DNA of 49,165 bases from Chloroflexota bacterium (lineage in GTDB: Bacteria > Chloroflexota > Limnocylindria > Limnocylindrales > CSP1-4): contig CAKKPP010000015.1 of NCBI GenBank assembly GCA_919901745.1, forward strand, positions 1 to 49,165, given 5' to 3'. Positions within the stretch are counted from its first letter, which is position 1; each line of letters begins with the position of its first letter. A model generated the notes under the pieces. It was not told where the DNA came from. It was given only the letters and a program-made list of their open reading frames with translations, and did not search any database. Position numbers and translations under genes: made by a program. Below, piece after piece: positions 33,797 to 41,548 of the stretch.

Positions 33797-35428
33797 ATGA
33801 CGCTCGGAGCTACCCCCCGCCAGACCGACCTGTTCCGGGGCACGGCCGAGTTCTGCGCGCCGCGGGTCCGCCCCGACTCGATCTATGCCCTGCTCCACCG
33901 GGAATGCCTCGGGCTCTTCCCCGACGCGCTGTTCGCCGACCTGTTCGCCGACGTCGGGAGACGGAGCGTCCCGCCGCTGATCGTGGCGGTGGTCATGGTC
34001 CTCCAGCGATTGGAGGGCTGCTCGGACCGCGAGGCGGTCGAGCGGTTCACCTACGACGCCCGCTGGAAGTATGCCGCCGGTGGCCTGCCGTTCGACCACC
34101 CGGGCTTCGCCCACACCGTGCTCGTCGACATGCGCGCCCGGCTCGCCCGCTCCGAGCGCCCCAACCGGATCTTCGAGGTCACCCTGGCGGTGGCGAAGCA
34201 GGCCGGTCTCGTGGGCGTCCGCCGGGTGCTCGACTCGACCCCGCTGTACGACGCGGTGGCGACGATGGACACGGTCACCCTGGTGCGCTCGGCGATCCGC
34301 GGGTTGCTCGGCGTGGCCGACGAGCGGGAGGATGCGCTGCGGGCGCTCCTGGCGCGCGATGACGACTACCGATCGGCCGGCAAGCCGGCCTGCGAGTGGG
34401 ACGATCCTGTCGCCCGCGCGGCGCTCGTCGACGCCCTCGCCCGCGACGGCTACGCGCTCCTGGCCGCGCTCGACGGCGAGCGCCTCGAGGTCCCGCTCGC
34501 CGAGGCGGCGGCGCTCCTCGCCACGGTCTTGGGCCAGGACCTCGACGAAGGCACCGACGGACGCTTCGCGATCGCCCGGCGGGTGGCGCCCGATCGGGTC
34601 ATCAGCACCGTCGATCCGGAGACTCGCCACGGCCACAAGACGAGCGTCCATGGCTTCGACGGCTACAAGGGCCACCTCGCGATCGACCCCGACGCCGAGC
34701 TCATCACCGCGACGACGGTCAGCGCGGGCAACACTGGCGATGCCGCCGCGGCGCCCGAGCTCCTCGCCGCCGAGCTGGCCGGGCCGGCCCCGGAACCCGA
34801 GCCCGCCATCTCTCCCTCCACCACCAAGCCCACCACCACCGTCGAGCCCGCTCCCGAGCCGGAGCCGCTCACCGTGTACGGCGATGCGGCGTACGGCGCG
34901 GGCGCGCTGCTCGCGACGCTCGAGGCGGCCGGGGCGACGGCGATGTGCAAGGTCCAGCCGCCGGTCGCGCCGGACGGCCGCTTCGCCAAGGATGCCTTCA
35001 CCATCGATCTGGCAGCCCGGACCGTCAGCTGCCCGGCGGAGCGGGTGGCGTCCCTTCGGACCGTCGGCCGCGGCGCGATCGCCTCGTTCGGTCCGGTCTG
35101 CGCCGGCTGCCCGCTCGCGACCCGGTGCGCGATCGCGGCAGGTGGCCGGACGATCTCGGTCGGACCCCATGAAGCCCTGCTCGTCCGGGCCCGGGCGATC
35201 CAGCGCGATCCGGCCTGGCGGGCCGACTATCGGGCCACCCGGCCGAAGGTCGAACGCAAGATCGGCCACCTCATGCGCCGCCGCCACGGCGGCCGGCGGG
35301 CCCGCGTCCGGGGCCGGGCGAGAGTCGGCGCCGACTTCGCCCTCCTGGCCGCCGCGGTCAACCTGGCCCGGTTGGCCGTGCTCGGCCTTGTCCGGAGCGG
35401 TGGGGGCTGGGCGGTGCGGGCCACGTGA
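33797..35428 (+). CDS. IS1182-family transposase
   Basis: A 543-aa DDE transposase. The N-terminal InsH/DUF772-like domain spans about residues 30-115 (ALFADLFADVGRRSVPPLIV, LQRLEGCSDREAVERFTYDA). The catalytic core shows the first Asp in RRVLDSTPLYDAVAT, the second in VYGDAAYGAG and the Glu in KVERKIGHLMRRRHGG. A Cys-rich segment (CPAERVAS, FGPVCAGCPLATRC) is typical of IS1182. An unusual Pro/Glu/Thr-rich linker (about residues 333-360, with PAPEPEP repeated) separates the two parts of the core. ATG 33797 has GAGGAG upstream. Confidence 0.88.
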   Translation: MTLGATPRQTDLFRGTAEFCAPRVRPDSIYALLHRECLGLFPDALFADLFADVGRRSVPPLIVAVVMVLQRLEGCSDREAVERFTYDARWKYAAGGLPFDHPGFAHTVLVDMRARLARSERPNRIFEVTLAVAKQAGLVGVRRVLDSTPLYDAVATMDTVTLVRSAIRGLLGVADEREDALRALLARDDDYRSAGKPACEWDDPVARAALVDALARDGYALLAALDGERLEVPLAEAAALLATVLGQDLDEGTDGRFAIARRVAPDRVISTVDPETRHGHKTSVHGFDGYKGHLAIDPDAELITATTVSAGNTGDAAAAPELLAAELAGPAPEPEPAISPSTTKPTTTVEPAPEPEPLTVYGDAAYGAGALLATLEAAGATAMCKVQPPVAPDGRFAKDAFTIDLAARTVSCPAERVASLRTVGRGAIASFGPVCAGCPLATRCAIAAGGRTISVGPHEALLVRARAIQRDPAWRADYRATRPKVERKIGHLMRRRHGGRRARVRGRARVGADFALLAAAVNLARLAVLGLVRSGGGWAVRAT

Positions 35429-35582
35429 GCGGGAGGGGCGCCGAGATCGGTGGCCGCCAGGGCCAAACTGGCCTCAGATCGAGGCCCCCGACGGCTCGAC
35501 CGGGCCGCGCCGCGGCCCATCGCCCGAACCGGAGGTGATCGTGCCCGGGGTTGCCGATCCGCCCGCCCATGCGACCCGTTTC

Positions 35583-35593
35583 ACACCGGCCAC
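35583..35593 (-). repeat. IS right inverted repeat
   Basis: ACACCGGCCAC on the plus strand, the inverted partner of 33607-33617. Confidence 0.7.
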
Positions 35594-35597
35594 CTAG
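35594..35597. repeat. Target-site duplication, right copy (CTAG)
   Basis: CTAG directly after the right inverted repeat. Its CTA supplies the TAG stop codon of folK on the minus strand. Confidence 0.65.
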
Positions 35598-36253
35598 GAC
35601 CAGCCGGCAGCCTGCAGCCAGCCGTCGTTCCCGGGGTCCCACACCGCAATCGGCCGGACCGCATCGTCGCCCTCGATCGCGAGGCGTCGTCGGCGCGCCC
35701 TCTCCACCGTCTCCGGCCACCCCGGCGGCACGAGCCATCGAGCCAGGTCGGCCAGGGGAGCGAGCACGAAGAGGCGCTCGCGGGCCTGGCGATGCGGAAC
35801 CTCGAGGCGGCGGACGGCTCGCTCGGCGTCTCGCTCCGCATCGAGCGATCGCCCCTCGAGCGGTCGATCGATCGCGAGACGGTGGCGCCCGAACACCAGG
35901 ATGTCCAGGTCGACCTCGCGCGGGCCCCAACGCTCCCGGTCCTGTCGTCCGAACGCGCGCTCGATGTCCTTCAGATCGACGAGGAGTTCGAGCGCCGCCG
36001 GCTCCGCTTCGTCCCCGCGTGCCACGTCAACGGCGACGACCGCGTTGCGGAATTCGGGCTGATCGGTGACGCCCACCGGTCTGGTCGCGTAGAGGCGAGA
36101 CACGCCGCACAGACGGATGCCCGGGAGGCTGGCCACCGTGCGCACGGCGGCCGCCAGCGTCGCATCGGCATCGCCGACATTCGCTCCGAGGCCGACGTAG
36201 GCCCGGATCGTCCTGCGCAGCGGGCGGCCCTCCCTCGATAGACTCACGTTCAT
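35594..36253 (-). CDS. folK: 2-amino-4-hydroxy-6-hydroxymethyldihydropteridine pyrophosphokinase
   Basis: A 219-aa HPPK of folate synthesis, transferring pyrophosphate from ATP to the pterin alcohol. Motifs: RAYVGLGANVGD, SRLYATRPVGVTDQPEFRNA and RWGPREVDLDILVFG. It is longer than the usual 160 aa owing to an Arg-rich insertion after the DLDIL motif and a C-terminal extension ending GNDGWLQAAGWS. The ATG at 36253 shares bases with the ATG of the divergent gene (CATG), so one of the two starts may be wrong; an ATG at 36274 is an alternative. Its stop is supplied by the right CTAG copy of the IS. Confidence 0.88.
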   Translation of the reverse strand: MNVSLSREGRPLRRTIRAYVGLGANVGDADATLAAAVRTVASLPGIRLCGVSRLYATRPVGVTDQPEFRNAVVAVDVARGDEAEPAALELLVDLKDIERAFGRQDRERWGPREVDLDILVFGRHRLAIDRPLEGRSLDAERDAERAVRRLEVPHRQARERLFVLAPLADLARWLVPPGWPETVERARRRRLAIEGDDAVRPIAVWDPGNDGWLQAAGWS

Positions 36254-37316
36254 GCGTCGCGTCCATGTTCGCATCCTTCATGTGGAGGCCGGAGCCAACG
36301 CCGGTCCGCTGACGCATGTCCTCGCGGATGCGCGGGCTGCCCTTGCCGGGGGGCACTGCGAGGGATTCGAGCGAGCGGGGGCTGCCGATGTGCGGATCGT
36401 CGCGGGGCCGCCCGACAACATCACGTTCGGAACGCGACTCCGCAGCATCGCCAGGGAAGCCACCGAAAACGGTGCGGACGGCCTCGTGATCCTGGGGTCG
36501 GGTGCGATCCCGATGGCGACGCCCGAGGACCTAGCGGCCTTCGTCAGGGCCGCGGCCGGCCCGAAGGGATCGGCCATGGCGAACAATCGCTACTCGGCGG
36601 ACGCGCTCGCCCTCTCGAGCGCCTCGGTTCTGGCGGACATCCCTGACGACCTCCCCGATGACAACGCGCTCCCGCGCTGGCTGGCCGAGGTTGCCGGCAT
36701 CGCCGTGACGGATCTTCGCGACCAGTGGCGCCTCGGCGTGGATCTCGATTCGCCGCTCGATCTCGCCCTCGTGAACAGGGCGTCGGTGGCCGGACAGGAC
36801 TGGGCGACCCGCGCAGTCGAGCGGATCGATGCCATCGCCGCGGTCGCCGCCCACCCGAGCATGGAACTCATCGTTGCCGGCAGGACCTCGGCCGCGACGC
36901 TCTCCTACCTCGAGTCCAACGCGGCGTCCCGTGTCCGCGCGCTCGTCGAGGAGCGCGGGATGCGGACGGCCCCCGCCGATCAGCGGCCCGCGCGCTCGGT
37001 CATCGGAGCTGCGCTCGAGGTGGGCGGGCCGGGCACCCTGGGCACGCTGCTCGCCCGATTCGGAGATGCCGCGGTCGTGGACTCGCGTGTCCTCCTCGCC
37101 CATCGGCTCGGCCGGGACGAGCGGGGATGGCCGTCGCCCGAGGACCGCTTCGCGTCCGATCTGCTGCTCGCCGAACGAATCCGCGACCCGTGGTTACGGG
37201 CGCTGACCGCGGCAGCCGCGAGCGCCCCGATCCCGATCCTCCTCGGCGGCCATACCCTCGTGGGGCCGGGACTGCGCCTGGTCATCGGGTACGCTTCGCA
37301 GGAGCCAGCAGGATGA
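36252..37316 (+). CDS. Unrecognised protein, possibly nucleotidyltransferase-like
   Basis: A 354-aa soluble protein I do not recognise with certainty. The N-terminal 180 residues have features of a GT-A/NTP-transferase fold: GADGLVILGSGAIPMATPED, RYSADALAL and the late acidic motif WRLGVDLDSPLDLAL, which recalls DLDTPED-type motifs of CofC and MobA-like enzymes. The C-terminal half (IGAALEVGGPGTLGTLLARF, PILLGGHTLVGPGLRLVIGY) has no clear match. Its stop overlaps the midA start (ATGA). CofC-like activity in F420 synthesis would fit the LLM enzymes in the window but is speculative. A TAGACT 7 nt before the ATG could make it leaderless. Confidence 0.55.
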   Translation: MRRVHVRILHVEAGANAGPLTHVLADARAALAGGHCEGFERAGAADVRIVAGPPDNITFGTRLRSIAREATENGADGLVILGSGAIPMATPEDLAAFVRAAAGPKGSAMANNRYSADALALSSASVLADIPDDLPDDNALPRWLAEVAGIAVTDLRDQWRLGVDLDSPLDLALVNRASVAGQDWATRAVERIDAIAAVAAHPSMELIVAGRTSAATLSYLESNAASRVRALVEERGMRTAPADQRPARSVIGAALEVGGPGTLGTLLARFGDAAVVDSRVLLAHRLGRDERGWPSPEDRFASDLLLAERIRDPWLRALTAAAASAPIPILLGGHTLVGPGLRLVIGYASQEPAG

Positions 37317-38527
37317 CCGGATCGCGCGACATCGTGGCGGACGTTCGTCGGGAGCCACGCCCCGATCTCGAGGCGGTCGGCGAGAGCACCGAGCTTCTCG
37401 AACGGATTCGCACCGACATCCGGTTGAACGGTCCGATCACGTTCGCGCGGTTCATGGAGCGGGCGCTGTACGAACCCGGGCTGGGCTACTACCGTTCGCC
37501 GGACGCTCGCCCGGGGCGCGCTGGCGACTTCCTCACCGCGCCGGAAGCGGACCCGATCTTCGGGACGACGATGGCCCGCCAGCTCGCCGAGGTCTGGCGC
37601 CGGCTCGGGGAACCCGACCGATTCATCGTTCGCGAGCCAGGAGCTGGAACCGGAACACTGGCGATCGCGATCCTCCGGGCGCTCGCGGCCTCGAAGTCCT
37701 CGCTCGTCGGTTGCATCCGATGGCAGCCCGAGGAGATTGAGCCGGCCCGCCTCGACGCGTTCGGCCGCGCCCTGGCCGCTGCAGGCTTTCCGGAGGTCGC
37801 GTCACCCGACGATGGACCATCGATCGTCGGCGCGATCGTCGCCAACGAGGTACTCGACGCGCTGGCCGTCCACCGCGTCGTCGGCCGTCCGAGCGGCCCG
37901 CGCGAGCTCTTCGTGGGTCTCGCCACGGACGGTCCAGCGCAGTTCGTCCACGTCGAGGGCGACCCATCGGATCCCCGACTCGCGGCGCGGCTGAGCCGCG
38001 AGGGCATCGTGCTGGCCGACGGCCAGCGGGCCGAGATCTGCCTCGCCGTGCACGACTGGGTGAGCGATCAGGCCGCCCGCCTCGAGCGAGGAGTGCTCAT
38101 TGCCATCGACTACGGTTATCCGGCGGCGGAACTGTACGACCCGATCCGCCGCGCCGGCGGGACGCTCCGCGCCTACGTTCGACACCGCGTTCACGACGAC
38201 CCGTTCCGCCATGTGGGGCGTCAGGACCTGACGGCTCACGTCGATGTCACGGCGGTCGAGCAGGCGGCGGCGGACGCCGCCCTCGACCATCTCGGGACGA
38301 CGACGCAGGCCGAGTTCCTCACCGGCCTCGGGATCGGCGAGATCCTGGTCGCGCTTCAGGCGGATCCTGCGACGACGCTGCCGTCCTATCTGGCAACTCG
38401 CGCGGCGGTCATGCGGATGCTCGACCCGGCCGCAATGGGCCGCTTTCGGGTCATGGTCTTCGGTCGCGGAATCGCCCTCGAGCCGCCCCTGGCGGGCCTC
38501 GCCTACCGCATCCCGCCGCGGACCTGA
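37313..38527 (+). CDS. MidA/NDUFAF7-family SAM-dependent methyltransferase
   Basis: A 404-aa class I methyltransferase of the DUF185/MidA family. It has ITFARFMERALYEPGLGYY, GDFLTAPEADPIFGTTMARQ, the SAM loop EPGAGTGTL (about residues 108-116), VANEVLDALAVHRVV and IDYGYP. The mitochondrial relative NDUFAF7 dimethylates an arginine of NDUFS2 (NuoD) during complex I assembly. Here the gene sits directly upstream of nuoA, which supports the same job in a bacterium. The ATG overlaps the previous stop (ATGA) with CAGGAG upstream. Confidence 0.88.
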   Translation: MTGSRDIVADVRREPRPDLEAVGESTELLERIRTDIRLNGPITFARFMERALYEPGLGYYRSPDARPGRAGDFLTAPEADPIFGTTMARQLAEVWRRLGEPDRFIVREPGAGTGTLAIAILRALAASKSSLVGCIRWQPEEIEPARLDAFGRALAAAGFPEVASPDDGPSIVGAIVANEVLDALAVHRVVGRPSGPRELFVGLATDGPAQFVHVEGDPSDPRLAARLSREGIVLADGQRAEICLAVHDWVSDQAARLERGVLIAIDYGYPAAELYDPIRRAGGTLRAYVRHRVHDDPFRHVGRQDLTAHVDVTAVEQAAADAALDHLGTTTQAEFLTGLGIGEILVALQADPATTLPSYLATRAAVMRMLDPAAMGRFRVMVFGRGIALEPPLAGLAYRIPPRT

Positions 38528-38563
38528 CACCCCGTCCGACGCTCCGGCGCGGCGGTGCTCCCC

Positions 38564-38572
38564 TGCTAGAAT
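38564..38572 (+). promoter_or_regulatory. Extended -10 promoter of the nuo operon
   Basis: TGCTAGAAT at 38564-38572 is an extended -10 (TGn-TAGAAT) in the 157-nt gap between midA and nuoA; no good -35 is seen. The leader would be about 105 nt long, GC-rich, with no recognised riboswitch. Confidence 0.42.
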
Positions 38573-38684
38573 GCCGATGCATCGGCCGCGCACGTCGGCT
38601 GATCGCGCACGCCTCGCAGGGGATGCGCGCCAACGCTGGAGCGGATGCCGCCGGGCGCGGGTGCCGCCGTGGAGTGAGGGTCGG

Positions 38685-39041
38685 TTGGACGGGATCTGGT
38701 ACGTCGTCGGGTTCGTCTTCGCGGGGGTGACGTTCGTCTTCCTGACGATCGGTCTCGCGTGGCTGATCTCGCACCGTAACCGGGGCGACGTCCACAAGGG
38801 CCTGCCCTACGAATCCGGGATCGACACGTACGGCGATACCCACGGCCGGTTCGGGCTCTCGTTCTACATCTACGCCCTGCTGTTCGTCGCCTTCGATATC
38901 GAGGTGATCTTCATCTACCTCTGGGCGATCGTCTTCCGCGACCTGCTCCTGGGCGGATTCGTGAGCATGTTCATCTTCGTCGCAATCCTGCTGCTCGGCC
39001 TCGCCTATGCGTGGCGCAAGGGCGTCCTGACATGGCGATGA
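38685..39041 (+). CDS. nuoA: NADH-quinone oxidoreductase subunit A
   Basis: A 118-aa membrane subunit with three transmembrane helices. The conserved loop KGLPYESGIDTYGDTHGRFG and the acidic helix VAFDIEVIFIYLWA are diagnostic. The start is probably TTG 38685, with GGAG and GAGGG upstream; GTG 38661 in the same frame is possible. The stop overlaps nuoB (ATGA). Confidence 0.9.
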   Translation: MDGIWYVVGFVFAGVTFVFLTIGLAWLISHRNRGDVHKGLPYESGIDTYGDTHGRFGLSFYIYALLFVAFDIEVIFIYLWAIVFRDLLLGGFVSMFIFVAILLLGLAYAWRKGVLTWR

Positions 39042-39766
39042 CTCCCGAGCGGCCGAGCACGGGCGAAGCGACGGCCGTCGACGCCGTCGCGGGCCGGAAC
39101 CTGCCGGCCGTCACCGGATCGCGCGAGGTCGCGGAGGCGATCGTCGTGCCCAATACGCTGTGGACGTCCACGGACCAGCGCGCCTATCCCGCGGGCCTCC
39201 TCGCCGCAGATCATCTCGCCGATCTCGAGCACGACCCGGCGATGCGCCGGGACGACGCCCGCTGGGGAGGGATGCTCGAAGTCATCCCGACAAAGGCCGA
39301 CTACGTCCTCGATCTGATCCGCGCGAACAGCCTGTGGCCGCTCCTGTCGGGGCTTGCCTGCTGCGCGATCGAGATGATGTCGGCGGCCACGTCGAAGAAC
39401 GACATGGACCGCTGGGGATTCTTCCCGTTCCGGGCCAGCCCGCGCCAGGCCGACGTGCTCATCGTGGCCGGCACGCTCACCACGAAGATGGCCGGTCCGC
39501 TCATCCGGCTGTGGGAGCAGATGCCCGAGCCGAAGTGGTGCGTGGCGATGGGCGACTGCACCTGCTCGGGCGGCCGCTACAAGCGGAGCTACTCGACGAT
39601 CGAGGGAATCGACCGGGTCATGCCGGTCGACGTCTACATCCCGGGCTGCCCGCCCCGGCCCGAGGGCCTCATCTACGGGATGATGAAGCTGCAGCAGGTG
39701 GTCAAGGACCGCCGCGGCCACTGGCCCGAGCGAAAGATCGGCCCCACGGTTCCGGACGAGGTCTGA
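39038..39766 (+). CDS. nuoB: NADH-quinone oxidoreductase subunit B
   Basis: A 242-aa subunit that binds cluster N2, the direct electron donor to quinone. Ligands: Cys108-Cys109 (LACCAIEMM), Cys174 (MGDCTCSGG) and Cys204 (PGCPPRPEG), all intact. The N-terminus is about 60 residues longer than usual, with an unrecognised segment (AVDAVAGRNLPAVTGSREVA onwards). I choose ATG 39038 because of the ATGA overlap; ATG 39032 also fits. Confidence 0.93.
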   Translation: MTPERPSTGEATAVDAVAGRNLPAVTGSREVAEAIVVPNTLWTSTDQRAYPAGLLAADHLADLEHDPAMRRDDARWGGMLEVIPTKADYVLDLIRANSLWPLLSGLACCAIEMMSAATSKNDMDRWGFFPFRASPRQADVLIVAGTLTTKMAGPLIRLWEQMPEPKWCVAMGDCTCSGGRYKRSYSTIEGIDRVMPVDVYIPGCPPRPEGLIYGMMKLQQVVKDRRGHWPERKIGPTVPDEV

Positions 39767-39768
39767 CG

Positions 39769-40317
39769 ATGGATCGCGTCCTCAAACGCCGCCTCAAGGA
39801 ACGCTTTGGCGATGTCCTGACCGGGCCGATTCGCCAGCGCCACGACGAGACGGAGATGCGCATTGCGGCCAGGGACGTCCAGGACGTCATGCGTGCCCTG
39901 CACGACGATCCGACCTTCGACTTCCGCTTCCTGTCCGACCTGGCGGGCGTCGACACCGGCAGCCACATGCAGGCGGTGTACCACCTGTGGAGTGCCACGA
40001 CCGCGGACTGGCTGCGCGTCGTTGCCGACGACCTGGACCGCGCCAGGCCGCGGGTGCCATCGGTGACGTTCCTCTGGAAGGGCGCCGAGTGGATGGAGCG
40101 CGAGGCCTACGACATGTTCGGGATCGTTTTCGAGGGCAACCGCGACCTTCGCCGGATCTACATGCCACCCGACTACGAATCGTTCCCGCTGCGCAAGGAC
40201 TTCTACCTTGCGGACGATGCCGCGCGGTCCCCAGGCGCCGGTGTCCGCCACATGGAGCAGTCGCACGCACCGCACAACGCAACCGCCGACGCGCTCGTCC
40301 GGAAGACCAACGCGTGA
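39769..40317 (+). CDS. nuoC: NADH-quinone oxidoreductase subunit C
   Basis: A 182-aa peripheral-arm subunit (30-kDa family). The signature WMEREAYDMFGIVFEGNRDL and IYMPPDYESFPLRKDF are present. It is separate from nuoD rather than fused. It starts 2 nt after the nuoB stop. Confidence 0.93.
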   Translation: MDRVLKRRLKERFGDVLTGPIRQRHDETEMRIAARDVQDVMRALHDDPTFDFRFLSDLAGVDTGSHMQAVYHLWSATTADWLRVVADDLDRARPRVPSVTFLWKGAEWMEREAYDMFGIVFEGNRDLRRIYMPPDYESFPLRKDFYLADDAARSPGAGVRHMEQSHAPHNATADALVRKTNA

Positions 40318-40327
40318 GGTTGGCACG

Positions 40328-41548
40328 ATGACCACCGACACGCGCCGCCCTTCGGCCGACGACCCGCGCGTCCTGCTCGACGAGGAGATCGGCGTCTACG
40401 AGCAGATCCCGCCGTATCCGCCGCGGACCGAGCGCGAGGCCGAGTTCTACACCCTCGGCGACGGCCAGATGTTCATCAACATGGGCCCGCAGCACCCATC
40501 GACACACGGCGTCCTCCGCGTCGTCCTGAAGCTCGACGGCGAGAAGGTCGTCGACATCGATCCCGTCCTCGGCTACCTCCACCGCGGCGTGGAGAAGCTC
40601 TGCGAGAACGCCGACTATCACCAGGCGATCTGCTACACGGACCCCCTCGAATACATCTCCTCGCTGTTCTGCGAGTGGTCGCCGGTCATCGCCTTTGAGA
40701 AGCTCCTCGATGTCGAGGTCCCACGCCGGGCCGAATACATCCGGGTCCTCTCGGCGGAACTCAACCGCATTGCCAGCCACGCCCTCTTCATGGGCTGGTT
40801 CGCACTCGATCTCGGCGGCCTGACACCCATCCTGTGGTCGTTCATCGAGCGTGACGAGATCGTCGAGATGCTCGCGGCCCTGACCGGCCAGCGGATGCTC
40901 TTCAATTACTTCCGGATCGGCGGGGTGAACGGAGACCTCAACCACGAATTCATGAGCCGTCTCGGCTTCTGGATGAGCCGGGCAACGCAGCAGATCGAGT
41001 CCAACCTCACCCTCCTCAACGAGAACGAGCTGTTTGTGCGGCGCGCCCGCGGCCTCGGCACCATCGATTCCGCCACCGCGCTCCGGATGTGCATGACCGG
41101 ACCGAACCTGCGGGCGACGGGCCTCCCGTTCGACGTCCGTCGCGCCCATCCGTACTCGATCTATCCGGAGCTGGACTTCGACATCCCGACGAGGACCGAG
41201 GGGGACGTGCTCGCGCGCTATCTCCTCCGGATGGACGAGATCAAGCAGAGCCTGCGGATCATCGACCAGTGCCTCCACCAGATGCCCGACGGACCGATCA
41301 TGGCCAGGCTGCCGCGGCTGCTCCGCCCGCGACCGGGTCGGGCCTACGCCGCGATCGAGGGCCCCCGCGGGCAGTACTCGACCTATGCAATCAGCGACGG
41401 CACGGATCAGCCGTTCCGCATGCGCATCCATGACCCATCGTTCATCCACCTGCAGTCGGTCGGGCTGTTGATGCCGGGGAACCTGGTGGCCGACACGATG
41501 GCTGTGATGGCGTCGCTCGACCCGATCATGGGTGGGGTCGACAAGTGA
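40328..41548 (+). CDS. nuoD: NADH-quinone oxidoreductase subunit D
   Basis: A 406-aa 49-kDa-type subunit forming the quinone site with NuoB. The quinone-binding His pair is in NMGPQHPSTHGVLR. Arg86 in GYLHRGVEK corresponds to the arginine of NDUFS2 that NDUFAF7 methylates. GAGG precedes the ATG. The TGA overlaps the nuoH GTG (GTGA). No erosion is seen, so the quinone end of the enzyme appears normal. Confidence 0.94.
   Translation: MTTDTRRPSADDPRVLLDEEIGVYEQIPPYPPRTEREAEFYTLGDGQMFINMGPQHPSTHGVLRVVLKLDGEKVVDIDPVLGYLHRGVEKLCENADYHQAICYTDPLEYISSLFCEWSPVIAFEKLLDVEVPRRAEYIRVLSAELNRIASHALFMGWFALDLGGLTPILWSFIERDEIVEMLAALTGQRMLFNYFRIGGVNGDLNHEFMSRLGFWMSRATQQIESNLTLLNENELFVRRARGLGTIDSATALRMCMTGPNLRATGLPFDVRRAHPYSIYPELDFDIPTRTEGDVLARYLLRMDEIKQSLRIIDQCLHQMPDGPIMARLPRLLRPRPGRAYAAIEGPRGQYSTYAISDGTDQPFRMRIHDPSFIHLQSVGLLMPGNLVADTMAVMASLDPIMGGVDK

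Larger units (their letters stand above)
33607..35593 (+). mobile_element. IS1182-like insertion sequence, complete
   Basis: A 1987-bp element bounded by 11-bp imperfect inverted repeats (GTGGCTGGTGT at 33607-33617; the complement GTGGCCGGTGT from 35593 back to 35583) and by CTAG direct repeats. It carries one transposase gene with 190 nt on its left and 165 nt on its right. The left flank contains a GCTGGT...ACCAGC hairpin and AAGCC-CGC-GGCTT; the right flank contains GGGCCGCG-C-CGCGGCCC (35502-35518). These may be terminators that shield the transposase from outside transcription. The element looks intact. Confidence 0.8.

Noticed and set aside
33716..35287. A 523-codon open frame antisense to the transposase
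   Set aside because: The plus strand encodes a recognisable DDE transposase; the antisense product has no domain.
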